Shown: piece by piece, positions 54,434-63,182 of the stretch
Layout: each line of letters opens with the position of its first letter
Numbering within the stretch: position 1 is the first letter of the stretch
Source of the DNA: Streptomyces nodosus
Lineage (GTDB): Bacteria > Actinomycetota > Actinomycetes > Streptomycetales > Streptomycetaceae
DNA: 64,000 bases
Reading direction: 5' to 3'
NCBI RefSeq assembly: GCF_008704995.1
Contig: NZ_CP023747.1
Coordinates: 5,614,001 to 5,678,000 of the forward strand
Translations under genes and position numbers: made by a program
Notes under the pieces: generated by a model
Seen by the model: the letters and a program-made list of their open reading frames with translations, nothing else
What the model was told of the DNA's origin: nothing
Database searches by the model: none

Positions 54434-55323
54434 GAGCCTTTGCCAACTTGCCTCGTGAGCTGGTCAGTTGGGTCGACAGATGAGTGAAGCCCCTGGTAGA
54501 CGGGTTCACGACCAAGATCACCCGGTACCCACCAGAGGCTTCGCATGCTTGTCTACCCGTGTGGGTGGACGTGTCCAGTCGATCCCTGTCCTTCCTCGCT
54601 GCTCGCCTGCGAGAACACCATCGTCGGATCAAGAGCCGCTGGCGCCGGCTCCCGGTCGGCCGTCAAGCCCTGCTGGTGTTGGCGCATCTGCGGAACGGAA
54701 CCACGTACGCCCAGCTCGCGGCGGGTTTCGGGGTCGGGACGAGCACGGTCTACCGCTACATCAGCGAGGCCGTCGACCTGCTGGCCGCACTGGCACCGAC
54801 CCTCGACGAGGCCGTCCGGGCTGCTTCGACGAAAGCGTACGTCCTGCTCGACGGGACGCTCCTCCCCATCGACCGGATCGCCGCCGACCGGCCCTTCTAC
54901 TCGGGGAAGCATAAGAAGCACGGCATGAACGTGCAGGTCATCGCCGATCCGTTCGGCCGGCTGCTATGGGCCTCGCCCGCACTGCCAGGAGCCGTTCACG
55001 ACGTTCGGGCGGCCCGCGAACACGGCATCATCAACGCCCTCGACCAGGCCCGAATCCCTTGCTGGGCGGACAAGGGCTACCAGGGCGCCCGCGGTACGGT
55101 CCGGGTTCCGTTCCGCGGCCGATGGGAGACACTTTCCACAGGTCAGCAGGCCGTGAACCGATCCCAGGCCAAAATCCGTGCCCTCGTCGAACAAGCCATG
55201 GCTACCCTCAAGAACTGGCGACTCCTTCGCAAACTCCGCTGCTCGACCACCCGCATCACGGGCCTGGTCCAAGCTGTCCTCACCCTGCATCACGCCAGCT
55301 CACCAGCAGGTTGAAAAGACCTC
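54434..55323 (+). mobile_element. IS5-like insertion sequence, copy 1 (890 bp)
   Basis: The ends were defined by comparison with copy 2 at 60915-61805. The left end is GAGCCTTTGCCAACTTGCC and the right end is GGTTGAAAAGACCTC, which form imperfect inverted repeats. A 3-base target duplication ACT flanks it (54431-54433 and 55324-55326), the A-N-T type common in the IS5 family. It is one base shorter than copy 2. Confidence 0.85.
54545..55314 (+). pseudogene. IS5-family transposase with 1-base deletion near its start
   Basis: A DDE transposase with an N-terminal HTH (RNGTTYAQLAAGFGVGTSTV). The DDE core is LLDGTLLPIDRI, GAVHDVRAAREHG, WADKGYQGARG and Glu in VEQAMATLKNWRLL. Compared with copy 2, one C is missing between 54565 and 54566. 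The ATG at 54545 therefore runs into a wrong frame after six codons. The main body remains open and could be read from GTG codons at 54559 or 54565-54575, so partial activity is possible. Confidence 0.8.
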
Positions 55324-55324
55324 A

Positions 55325-56990
55325 CTAGCCTCGCGCTTTCATGAAGCGGGCTGTCCGGCAAGCGGTCGGGAAAGCAGAAAGTGCCTCTGAACAGCAAGAA
55401 TGACGATTGTCGAGGTCCTTGTTCCTGCCACCGCCGGAGGCACTTCCCAGGTGAAGCACTCTATCGGGTCCTATTCCCGCGTCCGTGTCCAGGACGACGG
55501 CCGTCAAGTTGTCTCCCAGGCCGGGTCGGTCCTGCTCGTTGAAACGGTCCGCAAGACCGGTCTTGACCAGGCCATATCCCAGGCTCTGGCTCGGTGGCGC
55601 AAACCGCGGGCCATCTACGATCCCGGCAAGGCACTCCTGGACGTCGCCCTGGCGATCGCACTGGGCGGGGACTGCCTCGCGGACGTCGCGATGCTGCGGT
55701 GTGAGCCGGCCGTCTTCGGCCCGGTCGCCTCTGCCCCGACCATCTCCCGCCTGATCGACACCCTCGCGGCCTCCGGCGAGAAGGCCCTGCAGGCCATCCG
55801 GTCCGCACGGTCCGAAGTCCGTGGCCGCGTTTGGTCGTTGGCCGGCGAGAACGCCCCGGACGCCGACGGCCAGGTCACCGTCGACCTCGACGGCGTCCTC
55901 GTGATCGCCCACTCCGACAAGGAGGACGCGGCCGCGACCTGGAAGAAGACCTATGGCCATCACCCGCTGACGGCCTTCCTCGACCACGGACCGGGCGGAG
56001 CCGGTGAGCCTGTCGCCGCCCTTCTGAGGCCGGGGAACGCGGGCTCCAACACGGCAGCCGACCACATCACCACCGCCCAACTTGCCCTGGCCCAACTGCC
56101 CAAGCACTACCGGCGAGGGCGGCAGACCCTGATCCGCACCGACTCCGCGGGCGGCACCCACGACTTCGTGTCCTGGCTCGCCAGGCGAGGCCGCTGGCTG
56201 TCCTACTCGGTCGGCATGGTGATCACCGAAGCGATCCACGAACACGTGCTGAAGGTCCCCGCCTCAGCCTGGACCCCGGCCGGAGACCGACGGTGAGGCC
56301 CGTGACGGGACCTGGGTCGCCGAGCTCACCGGCAAGCTCCTTCACGGCTGGCCCAAGGGCATGCGACTGATCGTCCCCAAGGAACGGCCCCATCCTGGCG
56401 CCCAGTTGAGGATCACGGACGCGGACGGCATGCGGATCACGTGCTTCGCGACCAACACTCCTGACCGGCCGATCGCCGCCTCGAGCTCCGTCACCGGCTG
56501 CGGGCCCGGGCAGAGGACCGGATCCGGGCCGCCCGGGCCACCGGTCTGCGCAACCTGCCCCTCCATACAACAGCCCAGAACAAGGTCTGGCTGGAGATCG
56601 TCCAGATCGCCCTCGACCTGCTGGCCTGGATGCCCATGCTTGCCCTCACCGGCAAGGCCCGGCTCTGGGAACCCCGCCGCCTGCGATTCCGCCTGTTCTC
56701 CGCGGCCGCCCAACTCGTCACCACCGGCCGACGCAGGATTCTCCGTCTCGCCCCGCACTGGCCCCGGGCCGGCGAGATCACCGCCGCCCTCGAACGGCTC
56801 GCGCTCCTGCCAACTCCCGGCTGACCAGCGAATTCGCCTGTCCCTACGAAAAGAGAACCCAGCCCGGAGCAGTGAAACCCGGCGCCCACCCGACGCGACA
56901 CTCGGTCCGCCGGCATGCCCACCATCAGCCACAGAAAGCGAAACGAACCACCGACTTCGTCGACGGACCGTCATGCAAGGTCGAGGCTAG
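55325..56990 (+). mobile_element. IS1380-family element (1666 bp), decayed
   Basis: Terminal inverted repeats are CTAGCCTCGCGCTTTCATGA (left, from 55325) and the complement of TCATGCAAGGTCGAGGCTAG (right, to 56990), matching at 17 of 20 bases. Size and ends fit IS1380. No clear 4-base target duplication is seen. Its left end shares bases with the ACT duplication of the IS5-like copy, so that copy inserted at the very edge of this element. Confidence 0.8.
55451..56824 (+). pseudogene. IS1380-family transposase, two frameshifts
   Basis: Frame 1 (GTG at 55451, VKHSIGSYSRVRVQDDG) reads to about 56280, with catalytic-core pieces VTVDLDGVLVIAHSDKEDA and LIRTDSAGGTHDF. Frame 2 continues (ETDGEARDGTWVAELTG, WPKGMRLIVPKERP) to about 56485. 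Frame 3 finishes (LELRHRLRARAEDRIRAARA, WLEIVQIALDLLAWM) to the stop at 56824. Restored, it would be about 458 residues, normal for the family. The enzyme is inactive as sequenced. Confidence 0.85.
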
Positions 56991-57033
56991 GGAGCTGAGG
57001 AAGGGGCGGGAGATGCGACGGTAAGATTTTGCC

Positions 57034-58251
57034 GTGTTCGACGCTATTGCGATCCGGCGCACGGCTCCGGATGGAGCCCCCGGGGGACCACTTGATCTTG
57101 GTCGTCTAGCTGAGGCGATGCTCTTCTACCGAAAGGTTCGACTGGCGGTCACCCGGCATAGCCTGAAGCAGCTGATCGTTTCGCTCGGGCCGGATGTAGC
57201 TGTGGAAGTCGCTAAGAATGTCGACCTGATCTATCTGGATCGCGACTTTGCGTTGCGGACTGAGGATCGCGGGACGCACCGCGAGCGGCATCGACCAGCC
57301 ACCATCGCCGTGATGGATTCGGTCCAACGGGCTGGCGAGGTCGTACATCTTGCCCAGCCGCTTGACTCGCTGGTGTTCGACCTGTTCCGCGAGGTCACTG
57401 GTGCGTCCGGCAGGGGAAAGCGCAGGGCCAAGCAGTTTCTCAACCAGGTGAAGGTTCACGACTTCGATCCTGCTCTCCTGGGCCTTGCCAGACAGGACTG
57501 GGAGGACGAGGCCCTCGTCCGGCAGGTGCTCGTGGACCTCGTGCAGGAGCTCGCCCCGGCCTACTCACTCCCGGATGACTTCAAGGTGTCTCTGGTGCCC
57601 TCTGCGGATGAGCACTATCAGTTCGAGACGAATCTGGACTGGGCTGCTGTCTCGCGAGCTGGTGGTGTTCGTGAGGGCGACCTCCTCCTTGATCCCGCGA
57701 AGGTGCTGCTCGGAATGGTCGAGATGCGCCAGGACCTGGCGCTGGGCGCAAGCCTTGGGAGCTCGCTCACCCAAGACCGCATTGGGGAGCGCATCACTCG
57801 GACGAAGGTGAAGGAACTCGTCGCCCAACTCGATGGCCAGCAGACCAAGATCGACCAGTTTCAGGAGCTGGTGGTTAAGGGCGTCGGTGATCTCAGGGGC
57901 GCTATCAAATCCGGACGCCGCAGTTTCGAAGAGTTCCTCAACGTCCTGCAAAAAGCCGGGCGGTTCAGGGATTGGGTTGACGGGCAGGCGCCGACCTCAG
58001 ATCTCGTTGACGAGTACTACGCCAACGCGTTCAAGAAGAGCCCGCTGGAGAGGCACCCGTTCAAGGAGCTCCGCTGGATGATACCCACGGCTGTCGAGTA
58101 CGGCCTGATCGCCGTGCATGCCGAGGAGACGGCGCCACCGGCCGCGCTGGGAATGGTGGCCCTCGACCAGCTCGTCGTCGCGCGCTTCAGCAAGGGCTGG
58201 AGGCCGGCCACCTTCATCAACGACGAATTGGTCCCCTTCGTCAACGGCTGA
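57034..58251 (+). CDS. Unrecognised 405-residue protein
   Basis: I do not recognise this protein. It starts MFDAIAIRRTAPDGAPGGPL (GTG at 57034). The body appears soluble and mixed alpha/beta: RLAEAMLFYRKVRLAVTRHS, then a charged helical region (GRGKRRAKQFLNQVKVHDFD). A helical C-terminal half (KVKELVAQLDGQQTKIDQFQ) looks like a coiled coil. No membrane segment, Cys cluster or nucleotide motif is visible. It lies 43 bases after the IS1380 right end, so its upstream region may be truncated. No Shine-Dalgarno is evident at usual spacing. Confidence 0.6.
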   Translation: MFDAIAIRRTAPDGAPGGPLDLGRLAEAMLFYRKVRLAVTRHSLKQLIVSLGPDVAVEVAKNVDLIYLDRDFALRTEDRGTHRERHRPATIAVMDSVQRAGEVVHLAQPLDSLVFDLFREVTGASGRGKRRAKQFLNQVKVHDFDPALLGLARQDWEDEALVRQVLVDLVQELAPAYSLPDDFKVSLVPSADEHYQFETNLDWAAVSRAGGVREGDLLLDPAKVLLGMVEMRQDLALGASLGSSLTQDRIGERITRTKVKELVAQLDGQQTKIDQFQELVVKGVGDLRGAIKSGRRSFEEFLNVLQKAGRFRDWVDGQAPTSDLVDEYYANAFKKSPLERHPFKELRWMIPTAVEYGLIAVHAEETAPPAALGMVALDQLVVARFSKGWRPATFINDELVPFVNG

Positions 58252-58339
58252 ACTGAGTTTCCAGAGCAACCACGGTTGTTCTGGAAACTCGGACTCTGGG
58301 GCAGGCTGGCCGAGCGAGGCGATGAGGATGGCGGTATCG

Positions 58340-58937
58340 CGCTGGCCCAGTGGCTCCTGCCTGGCGCGTACTTCTGCTCGCTGCCCTTGATACCACGCCC
58401 TCGATACCGGCCGCACCCCAGGCCGGGTCCAGCCAGTCGAGAGTGGTCGCCCGGTCCGTGGTGGCTGGGCAGAACGTGAACGGCCCATCGAGGACCGCGT
58501 GGGCGAAGGGGTCCTCCAAGACGGCCCGGCGCTCCCTGTACGGCCGGTCCAAAGCTCGACCGTCGCGGCCTCTAGCATGTCGAAGACATCACATAAGCGA
58601 GATGCTCAGCGGCGCCCGTCCGCACGCTCTAGCTGAGCTGGCGGGCGCGATGTTGGAGCTCGCCGAAGTGCAGCCGCCCTGCGCGCGGCACGACCAGTTC
58701 GCCGTCGAGCACCAGGTCCTCACCGAGCGCGGATGCTGCGGCAGCGGTCTCTGGGGACGCCGGCACCAGGTCCGCACTGCGGCGGAACTGGAGCATGACC
58801 ATGCCGGTCCGGGCGAAGAGCACCGCCCGGAAGCCGTCCGGCTTCTGCTCTACGAGATGCCCCGGCAGCGCCCTGTCCGGTGGAAGCTCGCGCCGCGCTT
58901 CGGCCAGCATCGCCTCGTCCGGAGGAGTCAAGGTCAC
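58340..58937 (-). pseudogene. ATP-dependent DNA ligase (LigC-like) remnant
   Basis: The minus strand starts MTLTPPDEAMLAEARREL and includes the ligase motif EQKPDGFRAVLF with the adenylated Lys, then LGEDLVLDGELVVPRAGRLH. An internal stretch is lost near 58620. The rest resumes as VFDMLEAATVEL and DRPYRERRAVLED in shifted frames, and ends WGAAGIEGV and GSEQKYAPGRSHW. Intact actinobacterial relatives of about 300 residues act in NHEJ-type end joining. At least two frame changes and a deletion make this inactive. Confidence 0.7.
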
Positions 58938-58989
58938 CCCACCACATGTACGGGGTGCAGCACGGCCGCGCGCGTCGAAGACGCATGAG

Positions 58990-59985
58990 TCAGCTAAACA
59001 GGTCTGTGCCCGCTGTGATCGCAGCGTGCACGGCTTGCTCCGCCTCGCCTGTCAGGGCGGAGGTAACAGCTGGCGTGAGAATACGCACGATCGACCGCCA
59101 TATCCTCTGGCCCCGCTTCAGATCGACTCCCTCGTGCTCCAGCGTGCTGATCTCCTCGGCAAGATCCTCAGCATCACCTGCGGGCAGAGTCAGAGCGGAC
59201 GCAGCTGCACGGAGTTGGCTGACCAGGGATGTCAGGGCATCACCGTCGATGCCCTGGTTGATCGTCTGGGAGTTGTGGCTGCCGCTCGCCAGGTTGCTGT
59301 GGGTCGCGTTTCCCCCGACGTAGACCCCGTAGTTCGTGACCTCATTACCCAACTGCGGCTGTGGCCTGGACATGAATCTCCCCAGTGACTGGTTGGAATG
59401 GACGAAACGGATCCCCAGGTGAGTGAGCTGCAGGTCAGTATCTCTGTCCTCGCGCCGGTGTGAGGTGAGCAGCCCTTCCACGACGAGGTGCTCGGTGGCC
59501 AACTCCACCACTGCCGGGTCGATCGCAACCCCTCCGTGCCAGGCGGCATCGCTATCGTGGAATTGCGCAAGGTCGACAGCCCGCTGGCCAGGTAGGAATC
59601 CGTAAAGCCAGCGCGGCAAGGCGGTATGGATGTAGTCACAGATCCCGACTATGTCCGCTGCCTGCTCCTCCAGGGCGGCTACGCGGTCCAAGCCTTCGGT
59701 TGTCCACAGCAGGTAGGGACCAAAGGGAGCTTGGTACCCGTCCCCCTGCTTCTCCCTGGTGAAGTAGCCCCGTGATACCACCGCGCGCCGCATTCTGAGC
59801 TGATCGCCACGCTCGGCCGGGAACCCCGCCATCCCCAAGGCGACCCCCACCTCTGAATCGGTGAGACACCGATAGGAACTCCTCCCGGCCAACGCTGCGG
59901 TCCGGAGGAAACGGTCGACATCACGCGAAGTGGTGAGGCGTCTGGGGATGGAGTCGCTAGCGGGGCCAGGGGACGACGGTGGCAT
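58990..59985 (-). CDS. Unrecognised protein with a Gly/Asn-rich segment
   Basis: A 331-residue protein I do not recognise. The N-terminal half is helical and winged-helix-like (RFLRTAALAGRSSYRCLT, AVVSRGYFTREKQGDGY). Near residue 215 comes a polar segment, NYGVYVGGNATHSNLASG then SHNSQTINQG. It is reminiscent of the short amyloid-type motifs that end some bacterial signalling proteins. A helical C-terminus (about 245-331) ends AITAGTDLFS. No membrane helix is certain. The start is ATG at 59985 with a weak ribosome binding site. It is the last gene before the right repeat. Confidence 0.6.
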   Translation of the reverse strand: MPPSSPGPASDSIPRRLTTSRDVDRFLRTAALAGRSSYRCLTDSEVGVALGMAGFPAERGDQLRMRRAVVSRGYFTREKQGDGYQAPFGPYLLWTTEGLDRVAALEEQAADIVGICDYIHTALPRWLYGFLPGQRAVDLAQFHDSDAAWHGGVAIDPAVVELATEHLVVEGLLTSHRREDRDTDLQLTHLGIRFVHSNQSLGRFMSRPQPQLGNEVTNYGVYVGGNATHSNLASGSHNSQTINQGIDGDALTSLVSQLRAAASALTLPAGDAEDLAEEISTLEHEGVDLKRGQRIWRSIVRILTPAVTSALTGEAEQAVHAAITAGTDLFS

Positions 59986-60144
59986 ACCGAGAGAGCGTAG
60001 CGGCGGAACTATGGGTTCCGATCTCGGCTATTGGGATCGCGGGAAGCGGAGCCTCGCGCACGTTCCGTCGCCATAGGAGGTTTCGCGCCTATGCCCTTCA
60101 TGCGGCTTCCGGGCGCTGCCTGGCCTTGTACCACCAGCAGAGGG

Positions 60145-60290
60145 GCGTCGCCATCCTCGAACCCGCCGCGAAGGGCTCCTGAACTGCGGTTTTGCCCGTG
60201 CGCATAATGCGCGGTGTGGGCGTTACGGGCGATATCTTGACGCTGAAATGACGCTCATTTGACGCTCGTTCTGATGGGGTGTCAGGTGTG
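60145..60290. repeat. Right direct repeat (attR candidate)
   Basis: It matches 29791-29945 and re-encodes the end of the methyltransferase (AILEPAAKGS, stop at 60180-60182) without the rest of the gene. Three TGACGCT heptamers lie exactly 11 bases apart (60238, 60249, 60260). A further TGACGCC (60333) and TGACGCT (60349) lie outside the repeat. Confidence 0.8.
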
Positions 60291-60402
60291 CATTGGGCAG
60301 GTCAGGTGGCGTCAAAGCTGCGAGCGACGATGTGACGCCGAGGGCTGGTGACGCTCTATGCGGGGCCCGCCGGATCGTGCAGATCAGATGTTCCGGAAGA
60401 GA

Positions 60403-60567
60403 TTAGCGGGGCTCGTGACTGGCGATGCACTCGTCGCAGTCGGACCCGTGGAGCATCAGTAGATCCTGACGGAACACGAACGGTGTGAAGCTCGCACCCT
60501 GCCCCGGGAAGTGCCTGCGGCAGTTGTCGCAGGTGTTCTCCTCGATGTCGGTCAGCTGTGGTTGGCG
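60403..60567 (-). pseudogene. Remnant of a small CxxC protein, no start codon
   Basis: The minus strand reads TDIEENTCDNCRRHFPGQG and then FVFRQDLLMLHGSDCDECIA, ending in TAA at 60403. The two CxxC pairs suggest a zinc knuckle. Upstream in this frame there is a stop and only a CTG codon, so no normal start exists. It overlaps the end of the next small gene. It may be a second small protein that lost its start. Confidence 0.35.
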
Positions 60568-60806
60568 GCGTACGCGGCGATGCAGTCACGGCAGCGCCAC
60601 AGGTCGGTCGGCATCAGTGGGAACATCGGCTGCAACGGCACCGCGCGCAGGTGCGCCCACCTGTTGTCGAGCGGTAACCGCACCAGGTAGCGCTCGATGA
60701 TCGGGCTGGTGCCCGACGTCGGTCTGTCGGAGCCGAACGTCGTCTTCATCATGTTGCGCGCGTCGGCCTGCGCGGCGGCGATCTGGTCGAGCGCGGGATC
60801 CGTCAT
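60552..60806 (-). CDS. Small conserved hypothetical protein (84 aa)
   Basis: It starts MTDPALDQIAAAQADARNMM (ATG at 60806, GGAAGGA 6 bases upstream) and ends LWRCRDCIAAYAANHS. One CxxC pair is present. Similar small proteins occur in Streptomyces and its mobile elements, as I recall, with no known function. The frame extending to 60860 lacks a ribosome binding site. It lies between the right repeat and the second IS5-like copy. Confidence 0.6.
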   Translation of the reverse strand: MTDPALDQIAAAQADARNMMKTTFGSDRPTSGTSPIIERYLVRLPLDNRWAHLRAVPLQPMFPLMPTDLWRCRDCIAAYAANHS

Positions 60807-60914
60807 CCTGAGTCCTTCCGCGTTGGCCAACGAGCGTACGTCGCACCCCCGACGAACCACGCCCGCGACGGCCCTGAATATGCTGCTGCCGGCCGTTCAA
60901 CAAACCACGACACT

Positions 60915-61805
60915 GAGGTCTTTTCAACCTGCTGGTGAGCTGGCGTGATGCAGGGTGAGGACAGCTTGGACCAGGCCCGTGATGCGGGTGGTCGAGCAGC
61001 GGAGTTTGCGAAGGAGTCGCCAGTTCTTGAGGGTAGCCATGGCTTGTTCGACGAGGGCACGGATTTTGGCCTGGGATCGGTTCACGGCCTGCTGACCTGT
61101 GGAAAGTGTCTCCCATCGGCCGCGGAACGGAACCCGGACCGTACCGCGGGCGCCCTGGTAGCCCTTGTCCGCCCAGCAAGGGATTCGGGCCTGGTCGAGG
61201 GCGTTGATGATGCCGTGTTCGCGGGCCGCCCGAACGTCGTGAACGGCTCCTGGCAGTGCGGGCGAGGCCCATAGCAGCCGGCCGAACGGATCGGCGATGA
61301 CCTGCACGTTCATGCCGTGCTTCTTATGCTTCCCCGAGTAGAAGGGCCGGTCGGCGGCGATCCGGTCGATGGGGAGGAGCGTCCCGTCGAGCAGGACGTA
61401 CGCTTTCGTCGAAGCAGCCCGGACGGCCTCGTCGAGGGTCGGTGCCAGTGCGGCCAGCAGGTCGACGGCCTCGCTGATGTAGCGGTAGACCGTGCTCGTC
61501 CCGACCCCGAAACCCGCCGCGAGCTGGGCGTACGTGGTTCCGTTCCGCAGATGCGCCAACACCAGCAGGGCTTGACGGCCGACCGGGAGCCGGCGCCAGC
61601 GGCTCTTGATCCGACGATGGTGTTCTCGCAGGCGAGCAGCGAGGAAGGACAGGGATCGACTGGACACGTCCAGCCCACACGGGTAGACAAGCATGCGAAG
61701 CCTCTGGTGGGTACCGGGTGATCTTGGTCGTGAACCCGTCTACCAGGGGCTTCACTCATCTGTCGACCCAACTGACCAGCTCACGAGGCAAGTTGGCAAA
61801 GGCTC
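60915..61805 (-). mobile_element. IS5-like insertion sequence, copy 2 (891 bp, inverted)
   Basis: Nearly identical to copy 1 in reverse orientation and one base longer. The ends are GAGGTCTTTTCAACC (left) and GGCAAAGGCTC (right). The flanking triplets are ACT (60912-60914) and AAT (61806-61808), not a perfect duplication, so one flank may have mutated or been exchanged. Confidence 0.85.
60924..61694 (-). CDS. IS5-family transposase, intact
   Basis: A 256-residue DDE transposase starting MLVYPCGLDVSSRSLSFLA (ATG at 61694). It has the HTH (TYAQLAAGFGVGTSTVYRY) and the DDE residues listed for copy 1. Unlike copy 1 it reads in one frame from the start, so it is the likely active source copy. Confidence 0.88.
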   Translation of the reverse strand: MLVYPCGLDVSSRSLSFLAARLREHHRRIKSRWRRLPVGRQALLVLAHLRNGTTYAQLAAGFGVGTSTVYRYISEAVDLLAALAPTLDEAVRAASTKAYVLLDGTLLPIDRIAADRPFYSGKHKKHGMNVQVIADPFGRLLWASPALPGAVHDVRAAREHGIINALDQARIPCWADKGYQGARGTVRVPFRGRWETLSTGQQAVNRSQAKIRALVEQAMATLKNWRLLRKLRCSTTRITGLVQAVLTLHHASSPAG

Positions 61806-61931
61806 AATCCAACTCCACGTACCCCGCCCCATAACCAAGTTTAACGACCCAGCCCCACATAGGACACGGTCTGAGTGGTGGACACGCTGATACTGGATCT
61901 GCTTGATCCGGAGGAAGCGAGAAGACCGCCG

Positions 61932-62289
61932 ATGGCGACGAAGGACCACTCGGACGAGTTCAAGGCCGATCCCGTGGCCCTGTACGAGTCCACGCCCGGG
62001 GCGACGCACAAGGGCATCGCCACCGGCCTGGGCATCAACCGGGCCACCCTGCGGCAGTGGGGTGCTGTGGGACCGTGACCGCCGCGGTGTCGCCGCCACG
62101 GCCCTCTCACCGGGCGGGCAGGCGGCGGCCCGGCCCGGGAAGACAGCGCCGTCCGCCGATCCGGACGCGCGGATCCGGCAGCTGGAGGCCCGGGTGGCCG
62201 AGCTTGAGGCACATGAACGGAAGCAGGCGACCGAGCAGGACGTACTCCGCAAGGCGGCCAAGTACTTCGCCGGGAAGACGAACTGGTGA
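61932..62289 (+). pseudogene. IS3 orfA, frameshifted
   Basis: ATG at 61932 (MATKDHSDEFKADPVALYES) carries the HTH GIATGLGINRATLRQW. An extra G in the run at 62057-62062 breaks the frame. The rest continues in the other frame (RDRRGVAATALS) and ends with a leucine-zipper-like helix (DARIRQLEARVAELEAHERK) and KYFAGKTNW. Its stop overlaps the orfB ATG. Confidence 0.75.
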
Positions 62290-63182
62290 TGAGCCGCTTC
62301 CAGTTCGTCGACGATCACCGGGACACCTACGAGGTGAAGCAGCTCTGCGAGGTCCTGAACCCGAACCGGTCCAGCTACCACAAACGACTCGCCGGAAGAC
62401 AGGCGCAGGCAGCATGACGACGCGAGCACCGGCTCCTGACGGCGAGGATCCGCGAGGTCCACAGCGAGTCTGGCGGCGCCTACGCCTCCCCACGGGTAAC
62501 CGCCGTGCTGCAGGAGACGGGGCTGCGGGTCAACGAGAAGCGGATCGCCCGGGTGATGCGGACGTTCTCCATCACCGGCATCCGCCTGCGCAGACGCGTC
62601 CGCACCACCGTCCCGGACCTGGCAGCCTCAGAGGTTCCGGACCTGTTCCAGCCGGGACTTCACCGCCCCGGGCCAGGGCGGAAATACATGGGCGACATCA
62701 CCTATCTTCCGCTCGTGGGCGCGGAGTTCCTCTATCCCGCGACCGTTCTGGACCGCTTCAGCCGCAAGGTCGTCGGCTGGACCATCGCCGACCACACGCG
62801 CACCCGCCTGGCCCCCGACGCACCACGGACGGCGGCCGCGACCCGCGGCGGCCCGGACGGCTCGGTGTTCCACTCCGATCACGGAGCCCAGTACGGATCC
62901 CGGGCCTTCGCCGACCTTTGTGACCAGCTCGGGGTCACCCGGTCGATGGGTGCGGTCGGCACCAGCGCGGACAATGCGGCCTGCGAAAGTTTCCACGCGT
63001 CCCTGAAACGCGAGACGTTTCAGGGCACCCGCGACTATGGCGACGCCAGCACCTACAGAAGAACGGTCTTCGCATGGCTGGCCCGCCACAACACCCGCCG
63101 CCGGCACTCCGCTAACGGCCACCTCAGCCCCAACGAATACGAACGCCGACACCACGCGCCCAAGCTCACGCTGGCCGCGTGA
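62289..63182 (+). pseudogene. IS3 orfB transposase with internal stop
   Basis: ATG at 62289 (MSRFQFVDDHRDTYEVKQLC). An in-frame TGA at 62415-62417 interrupts it, where relatives have an Arg codon. The rest, in the same frame, keeps the DDE core: YMGDITYLPL, VFHSDHGAQYGS and ACESFHASLKRET. A GTG or ATG re-start at 62505-62556 would lose the N-terminal domain. Confidence 0.8.

Larger units (their letters stand above)
29791..60290. mobile_element. Genomic island inserted at the trmA-like 3' end, nuclease/defence cargo
   Basis: The island is bounded by the long direct repeat (29791-29945 and 60145-60290), with the right copy regenerating the end of the methyltransferase gene (ILEPAAKGS stop). 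The interior has no core genes of the flanking type. It carries restriction, exonuclease, CoiA-like, sacsin-DUF3883 and OLD/UvrD genes, several broken genes and IS elements. No integrase, excisionase or transfer gene is recognisable, so it would need a recombinase in trans or has lost its own. The boundary is inferred from the repeat alone. Confidence 0.7.

Noticed and set aside
54434..61805. Composite transposon formed by the two IS5-like copies
   Set aside because: The outer flanks (ACT at 54431 and AAT at 61806) do not form a target duplication, so movement as one unit is not supported.
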